Below, piece by piece: positions 57,510-64,000 of a stretch of 64,000 nt of DNA. Source of the stretch: JADJOY01 sp016713535 [NCBI: Deltaproteobacteria bacterium]. Its GTDB lineage: Bacteria; JADJOY01. A model generated the notes under the pieces. That model made no database searches and was not told the DNA's origin. It worked only from the letters and a program-made list of their open reading frames with translations. Positions within the stretch are counted from its first letter, which is position 1. Every line of letters begins with the position of its first letter. The stretch covers positions 124,001 through 188,000 of the forward strand of contig JADJOY010000022.1 of the NCBI GenBank assembly GCA_016713535.1. The letters are read 5' to 3'. Made by a program: the position numbers and the translations under genes.

Positions 57510-58280
57510 GTGACGATGTCCGGTCGTGTGCACGGGAGGGTTGCGCTAGTCACCGGCGCAGCGTCGGGGCTCGGCGCTGCATCGGCGACGGCGCTGGCGA
57601 GAGAGGGCGCGCGGGTCCTCCTGACCGACGTCCAGGACGATCCGGGACAGGCACTCGCGACGTCGCTCGGCGAAGCCGCGCGCTACACCCGGCTCGACGT
57701 GACGCAGGAGGAGGACTGGTGTCGTGCGATCGGCTTCGCGATCGCGACGTTCGGTGCGCTCCACGTCCTCGTCAACAACGCCGGGATCGGAATGCTCGCC
57801 GACGTCGAGTCGACCTCACTCGAAGATTGGCGCCGCGTCCACGCCGTCAACCTCGACGGTACGTTTCTGGGGTGCAAGCACGCAATTCCCGCGATCCGAG
57901 CGAGCGGCGGCGGATCGATCATCAACGTCTCGTCGATCTCCGGAATCGTCGCCGGCCACAACCTCGCGGCCTACAATTCGAGCAAGGCTGCCGTCCGTCA
58001 CCTCACCAAGTCCGTCGCCCTTCACTGCGCGCGCACTGGCTCGCGGATCCGCTGCAACTCGATCCACCCGACCTTCGTCGCGACACCGATCCTCGACGCA
58101 ATGCTCCAGGCGACCGCCGACCCCGAAGCGGCCCGCCGTAAGCTCGCGTCCCAGATCCCGCTCGGTGCGATCGGCGAACCCGACGACATCGCGTTCGCGG
58201 TGGTGTACCTCGCATCGGACGAGTCGAAGCTGATGACGGGCGCCGAGCTGGTCCTCGACGGCGGGCTGTCGGCCCGATGA
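57510..58280 (+). CDS. Short-chain dehydrogenase/reductase
   Basis: The GTG at 57510 follows AGGAGGTG and gives 256 residues; an ATG at 57516 is less well spaced. Motifs are VALVTGAASGLGAASA for NAD(P) binding, VLVNNAGIGML and AAYNSSKAA as the YxxxK catalytic site, with INVSSISG as the serine strand. It probably oxidises an alcohol or 3-hydroxyacyl-CoA. It forms a pair with the flavin reductase. Confidence 0.87.
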   Translation: MTMSGRVHGRVALVTGAASGLGAASATALAREGARVLLTDVQDDPGQALATSLGEAARYTRLDVTQEEDWCRAIGFAIATFGALHVLVNNAGIGMLADVESTSLEDWRRVHAVNLDGTFLGCKHAIPAIRASGGGSIINVSSISGIVAGHNLAAYNSSKAAVRHLTKSVALHCARTGSRIRCNSIHPTFVATPILDAMLQATADPEAARRKLASQIPLGAIGEPDDIAFAVVYLASDESKLMTGAELVLDGGLSAR

Positions 58281-58363
58281 GACCACCCCGACCCGGTTAG
58301 GCTGTTCCCGGGGGACCAAAGGTGGTTGCGCCCGCCTCGTCAGAGGTGGGATAAGAGGTCGCT

Positions 58364-59187
58364 ATGAACCGAACCACCCTTCGATCGACGCTCATCGCAT
58401 TCGCGACCGCCTTCCTCCTCGCCAACGTCGCCACGGCGTTTGAAGAGGTCCGGGGCCCCTCGACTCGGATCCGAAGCTGCCGACGATCCCGGAACCGGGT
58501 GACATCCAGCTCTCGCCGGACGAGTGGGCGCAGGTCCAGAAGGGCGAAATCGTCGTGCAGATCATCGAGCGCAGCTCGGAGGATCGGCAGGCCCGCGCGA
58601 TCGGCTACCTCAAGCACAACCCGAGTCAGCTCTTCGACGTCGCCACCGACTCCACCCTCGCACCTCGGCTCGTGCCGGAGGTCAGGAAGGTCGAAGTTCT
58701 GGAGCGCTCGAGCGGCTACAAGCGGTTCCACGGCGAGGCCGACTTCTCGATGGTGCTACCGATGTTCCAGTACACGATGTTGTCTGCATACAACGACACG
58801 CGCACCGGCCAAGCCTGGACCCAGGTCAAGGGCGATCTCGACAAGAACGAGGGCAGCCACGCGTTCTTCTGGGATCCGCAGCGCAAGGAGACGCTGGCGG
58901 TCTTCACCTACGACATGGCACTGAAGGGCATCCTCAGCATCGTGCCCGAGTGGGTCGTGATCCGGATCGCGAGCCGCACCCTCCCTGACTTTCTCCACAA
59001 CCTCGACAGCATCATCGACACCGTCTACGCCGAGGACGTCCCCCGCGCCGAGCGGGTAGCGCTGGAGTGGAAGGGGCTATCCGGACGCCTCGAAGGCGGC
59101 CAGCTCGCGAGCCGGGTCTGGCAGGGTCCGATCGCAGTCGCGTCGAGGGCGAGCAAGGCGCCGGCGGCAGCGACCCCAGACGAGTAG
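58364..59187 (+). CDS. Secreted START/polyketide-cyclase-like protein, one frameshift
   Basis: The ATG at 58364 starts a signal peptide ([16 protein letters not shown]). The frame is lost in the CCCC at 58456-58459; one added C restores [20 protein letters not shown] then [20 protein letters not shown], and a 274-residue protein. The C-terminal half has a START-like pattern ([20 protein letters not shown], then [13 protein letters not shown]), as seen in lipid-binding SRPBCC proteins. It may bind a lipid or acyl chain in the periplasm. The family link is weak. A strong terminator follows. Confidence 0.65.
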
Positions 59188-59194
59188 CTCGGCT

Positions 59195-59225
59195 CTTCGT
59201 CGGCCCCGCCGCGGGGGCGACGAAG
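59195..59225. repeat. Inverted repeat, first of three in the convergent gap
   Basis: CTTCGTCG and CGACGAAG, eight-base arms with a G-G mismatch and four more pairs before a small loop. It follows the stop of the START-like gene. Confidence 0.55.
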
Positions 59226-59227
59226 CC

Positions 59228-59264
59228 AAACGGCCTGGCTGGATCCATCCAGCCAGGCCGTTTT
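59228..59264. terminator. Bidirectional intrinsic terminator
   Basis: AAACGGCCTGGCTGGAT pairs with ATCCAGCCAGGCCGTTT in a perfect 17-base stem with a two-base loop, followed by another T. The A/T ends serve both strands between the convergent START-like and thiolase genes. Confidence 0.85.
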
Positions 59265-59267
59265 GAT

Positions 59268-59291
59268 TCCCGCCCCGTCGACGGGGCGGGA
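59268..59291. repeat. Perfect palindrome next to the thiolase stop
   Basis: The 24 bases centred on GTCGAC are a perfect palindrome with arms rich in CGCCCC and GGGGCG. It ends seven bases before the repaired thiolase stop (on the minus strand). Confidence 0.6.
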
Positions 59292-59298
59292 CTCGGCG

Positions 59299-60530
<1,232 letters not shown>

Positions 60531-60751
60531 CGGATCTCCCTTGTGCCGGGTCACCGCCCACGGAGTCGGAGCCCGGGCCTGAATGGTGGCTGGCCGGGAA
60601 ACATAGCAGAGCGGCGCGGGCCGCGGGACAGCTGGCGGGCCGTTCGCGGTTGTACCGCTCGGACGGCAAGGTTACGTTAGATTTCCTTTATCTCTCGGCT
60701 TTCCCTGATCCCTCAGCCGCCGCGACCTCGCGACGGAGGTCCATCCGACTC
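60531..60751. other. Divergent gap between thiolase and sucA
   Basis: The 221 bases hold the promoters for both genes. TTGTAC at 60650-60655 with TACGTT 17 bases on (60673-60678) is a weak sucA promoter candidate. GGAGG lies 12 bases before the sucA ATG. Confidence 0.3.
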
Positions 60752-63590
60752 ATGTCCGACGTCGACCGCTGGCCTCATCCGTCGAACCTCGCCTTCGTCG
60801 AGGAGCTCTACGTCCGGTGGCTGGGCGATCCGGACTCGGTTGACGACTCGTGGCGAAGCTATTTCTCGACGCTTCCCGGCGACGGCCGCCTCTCCACGCG
60901 TCCCCGCCTCGGCCCGAGCCCCCGGGTGACTTCGATCTTCCGGCCGAATGGCGGAAACGGGCACGACCGGCCGGCCCCAGCCGCCTCCCCGAACTCTGGC
61001 GCGGGGCCGGACCAGTCCATCCAGCTTCTCCAGGACCGCGTGGACCAGCTCATCCGCGCCTTCCGGCTGCGCGGACATCTGATCGCCTCGGTCGATCCCC
61101 TCGGGATCCCCCGCGCGTACCAGCGCGAGCTCGATCCGAACTTCTACAAGCTGACGGACGAGGATCTCGACCGGGTGTTCTCGAGCGAGACCATCGCTGG
61201 CGAAGGCGGCCTGAGCCTGCGCCGAATTCTGCGACGGCTGCACTCCACGTATTGCCGCACGATCGGCGTGCAGTTCATGCACATCACCGACTACGGCGTG
61301 AAGGCGTGGCTGCAGAGCCGCATGGAGACCTCCGAGAACCGGCTGGTGCTGAGCCGTCATGAACAGCTCCGCATCCTCCGACGCTTGACCGATGCGGTGA
61401 TCTTCGAGGAGTTCATCCAGAAGCGATTCCAGGGGGCCAAGTCTTTCTCGCTGGAAGGTTCGGAGAGCCTGATCCCACTCCTCGACCTGGCGATCGAACA
61501 TGCCGGCGACCTCGGCGTGGAGCAGATCGTGATCGGCATGAGCCACCGCGGGCGGCTCAACGTGCTGTCGAACATCATGCGGAAGAGCGCCGCCGAGATC
61601 TTCGCCGAGTTCGAGGACTCCAACCCCGAACTCTCGCTCGGGCGCGGCGACGTGAAGTATCACCTCGGCTATTCGAGCGACTGGCAGAACACCTCCGGCA
61701 AGAACATCCACATCTCGCTGTGCTTCAACCCGAGCCACCTCGAGTTCGTCGGCCCCGTCGTCCAGGGGCGCATCCGCGCCAAGCTCGACCGCATGGCGGG
61801 TGACGATCCCGCCGCTCGAGCGCTCGGGATCGTGATCCACGGCGACGCGGCTTTCGCCGGCGAGGGAGTGGTCCAGGAGATGCTCAACATGGGGCGCCTG
61901 GATCCCTTACTCGACCGGCGGCACGATCCACGTGGTCGTCAACAACCAGATCGGCTTCACCACGCCGCCGTCCCAGGCGCGTTCTACGACGTACCCCACG
62001 AGCGTCGCTCGAATGCTGCATTCGCCGATCTTCCACGTGAACGGCGAGGATCCCGAAGCCGTCGCGCAGGTGGTTCGACTCGCACTCGACTTCCGGCAGC
62101 GCTTCCGCCGCGACGTGTTCATCGACATGTACGGCTATCGGCGCCGAGGTCACAACGAAGGCGACGAGCCTTCGTTCACCCAGCCCTTGCTCTACAAGGC
62201 GATCGAGGCTCGCAAGGGGGTCCGCGAGGGCTACCTCGACCACCTGCTGCGTCTCGAGGGCGTCACCCGGGAGGAAGCCGACGCACTCGCGGCCCGGCGC
62301 CGCGAGCACCTCGAGAACGAGCTCAAGCGCGCTCACTCGGCGAAGGTTCTGCCGACCGACGCTCCCATGGGTGGTGTGTGGCGCGGTTACTCGGGTGGCA
62401 ACGAGCTCGAGGTCGAAGAGCTCGAGACCGGGGTCGCGCGCGACCGACTCGTCTCGTTGCTCGAGGTCCAGACGAAGCTCCCGGCCGACTTCCGTCCTCA
62501 CGCCAAGATCGTGAAGATCCTCGAGGCGCGACGCGACATGGCAGCGGGGCGCAAATCGCTCGACTGGTCAGCAGGCGAGAACCTCGCGCTCGCGACGCTG
62601 GCCGTCGAGCACGTGCGAATCCGGCTCACGGGCCAGGACGCCGAGCGCGGCACGTTCAGCCACCGGCATGCCGTGCTGCACGACTACGAGGACGGCCACA
62701 CATACATGCCGCTCGCGCATCTCGCGGCTGGACAGGCCGCAGTCGAGATCGCCAACAGCCCGCTCTCGGAGATCGCGCCACTGGGGTTCGAGTACGGCTA
62801 CTCGTTGGACCGCCCGGACGCGTTGGTATTGTGGGAGGCACAGTTCGGCGACTTCGTGAACGTCGCACAGGTCGTCATCGATCAGTTCATCGTGAGCGCC
62901 GAGCAGAAGTGGCAGCGCCTGAGCGGGCTCGTGATGTTGCTCCCACACGGCCTCGAGGGTGCCGGGCCCGAGCACTCGAGCGCTCGCCTCGAGCGGTTCC
63001 TCTCCCTCGCCGCCGAGGACAACATCCAGATCGCCCAACCGACGACGCCCGCACAGATGTTCCACCTGCTCCGGCGCCAGGTTCTCCGCCCGTGGCGGAA
63101 ACCTCTGATCGTCCTGACCCCAAAGAGCCTGCTACGCCTCCCTGCCGCGACCTCGAGCCTCGACGAGCTCGCGAGCGGCACGTTCCGGCGTGTGATCGAC
63201 GACCCGCAGGCCACGGCGAAGGCCAGGAAGGTCGAGCGCGTGCTGCTCTGCACCGGAAAGGTCTTCTACGAGATCGAGAAGAAGCGGGCCGAGCTCGGAC
63301 GCGAGGCCGTCGCCCTCCTTCGCATCGAGCAGCTCGCCCCCTTCCCCACAGAGGTTCTCCGCCGCGCGCTCGCCGTTTATCGGGACGAGACCCCGGTGAT
63401 CTGGGTCCAGGAAGAGCCCGAGAACATGGGGGCCTGGAGCCACCTGCGGGTCAAGTTCCTCGATCGCATGTTCGAGCGTCATCCATTTTCTTGCGTTGCC
63501 CGCCCGGCCTCGGCGAGTCCGGCGACCGGATCGCACGCGAGTCACAAGCTCGAACAGGAAGCGCTGCTCGCCGAAGCGTTCGGGCTTTGA
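60752..63590 (+). CDS. sucA: 2-oxoglutarate dehydrogenase E1 component, one frameshift
   Basis: SucA is the thiamine-diphosphate decarboxylase of the TCA-cycle 2-oxoglutarate complex. The ATG at 60752 gives the family start SNLAFVEELYVRWLGDPDSV, then FSLEGSESLIPLLD, GMSHRGRLNVLSN and HGDAAFAGEGVVQEMLNM. An extra T at 61907-61908 breaks GRLDPYSTGGT; the second frame has VVVNNQIGFTTPP, YGYRRRGHNEGDEPSFTQP and VIWVQEEPENMGAW. Repaired length is 945 residues, normal. The lipoyl transferase gene starts 52 bases later. Confidence 0.94.
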
Positions 63591-63642
63591 TCCGCGAGCG
63601 CCGCATTTCGTCTGCGACTGTCCTCCGGAGGAAGCATCCGAC

Positions 63643-64000
63643 ATGCCCATCGAGATCGTGGTTCCCGGCGTTGGCGAATCCATCACCGAGGTCGAGCTCG
63701 GCGACTGGCTGAAGAACGAGGGCGACTGGGTCGAGAAAGACTCGCCCGTCGTGGTGATCGAGAGCGAGAAGGCGACCGTCGAGGTTCCTGCGCCGGCGTC
63801 CGGCACCGTGAGCAAGATCCTCAAGGCGAAGGGCGCGAAGGCCGCCGTCGGCGAGACGATCGGACTGATGGAGGAGGCGTCCCGGCCAGCAGCGGAACCG
63901 GCCACGGCCGCGCCCGCTTCAGTCCCGTCACCCGTGCCGGCTCCGGCCGCCGATCCCCCCCCGCCGGGGGACGTGCGGGTCATGCCGGCCGCCGCCAGAG
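63643..64000 (+). CDS. sucB: Dihydrolipoyllysine-residue succinyltransferase (E2), cut by window end
   Basis: The ATG at 63643 follows GGAGGAA. The first 75 residues are a lipoyl domain: VPGVGESITEVELGDWLKNE then VVIESEKATVEVPAPASGTV, with the lysine of SEKATVEV as the lipoylated residue. An Ala/Pro-rich linker begins before the window ends. The catalytic domain is outside. With sucA upstream, this is E2 of the 2-oxoglutarate complex rather than pyruvate dehydrogenase. Confidence 0.9.
   Translation, partial: MPIEIVVPGVGESITEVELGDWLKNEGDWVEKDSPVVVIESEKATVEVPAPASGTVSKILKAKGAKAAVGETIGLMEEASRPAAEPATAAPASVPSPVPAPAADPPPPGDVRVMPAAAR

Noticed and set aside
60752-63590. Programmed frameshift in sucA
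   Set aside because: The site has no slippery heptamer, and the break is explained by one extra T as at the other indel sites.

Overview
The window reads as a high-GC, diderm (Gram-negative-type) bacterial chromosome. Supporting signs are FadL-type outer-membrane proteins, lipoprotein signal peptides, a periplasmic bufferin-like peptide, a membrane pyrophosphatase and a TCA-cycle 2-oxoglutarate dehydrogenase. Frequent GTG/TTG starts and four-base stop/start overlaps fit a high-GC genome such as Myxococcota, Desulfobacterota or Binatota, but nothing seen fixes the phylum. I see no tRNA, rRNA, CRISPR array, transposase or phage gene.

Layout: (1) 1-17.2 kb is a glycan or glycolipid assembly region. 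It holds the C-terminal part of an asparagine synthetase, a polyprenyl-phosphate-type glycosyltransferase, metF and a membrane metallophosphatase, then ten tightly packed plus-strand genes: methyltransferase, B12-binding radical SAM, GT2, SPASM radical SAM, GT2, B12-binding radical SAM, GT4-like, GT-C-like integral membrane transferase, TPR protein and GT2. (2) 17.2-28.8 kb is mainly housekeeping: dtd, aroE-aroK, a siroheme nitrite/sulfite reductase, an orphan BufA2-like peptide, an acyl-CoA synthetase, tetR-pyrD, a lipoprotein and thiC. (3) 28.8-35.6 kb is a second radical SAM cluster with a DegT aminotransferase. (4) 35.7-41 kb has rhlB, trpD, ruvB, a cyclophilin, a small XRE protein and a ferredoxin. 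(5) 41.2-44.4 kb is a three-gene sugar-type operon (hydroxyacid dehydrogenase, LsrK-like kinase, class II aldolase). (6) 44.6-53.5 kb carries hppA, kup, two tandem FadL-like porins and a PQQ-type sugar dehydrogenase. (7) 53.5-64 kb has acyl-CoA and redox genes (amidohydrolase, two SDRs, a molybdopterin oxidoreductase, enoyl-CoA hydratase, flavin reductase, thiolase), then sucA-sucB running off the end.

A dominant technical feature is about 23 reading-frame breaks in 17 genes, many of them indispensable (thiC, pyrD, metF, sucA, hppA, thiolase). Most sit in short G or C runs, and each is repaired by one or two bases to give a normal-length protein. They look like uncorrected sequencing indels, so I annotate these as single genes and mark each break.

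The most interesting biology is the interleaving of six radical SAM enzymes (three B12-binding, three others) with glycosyltransferases. This suggests a surface glycan, lipid or small molecule carrying unusual carbon-carbon or methyl modifications. The orphan bufferin-like peptide and the LsrK-like kinase operon are secondary points of interest.
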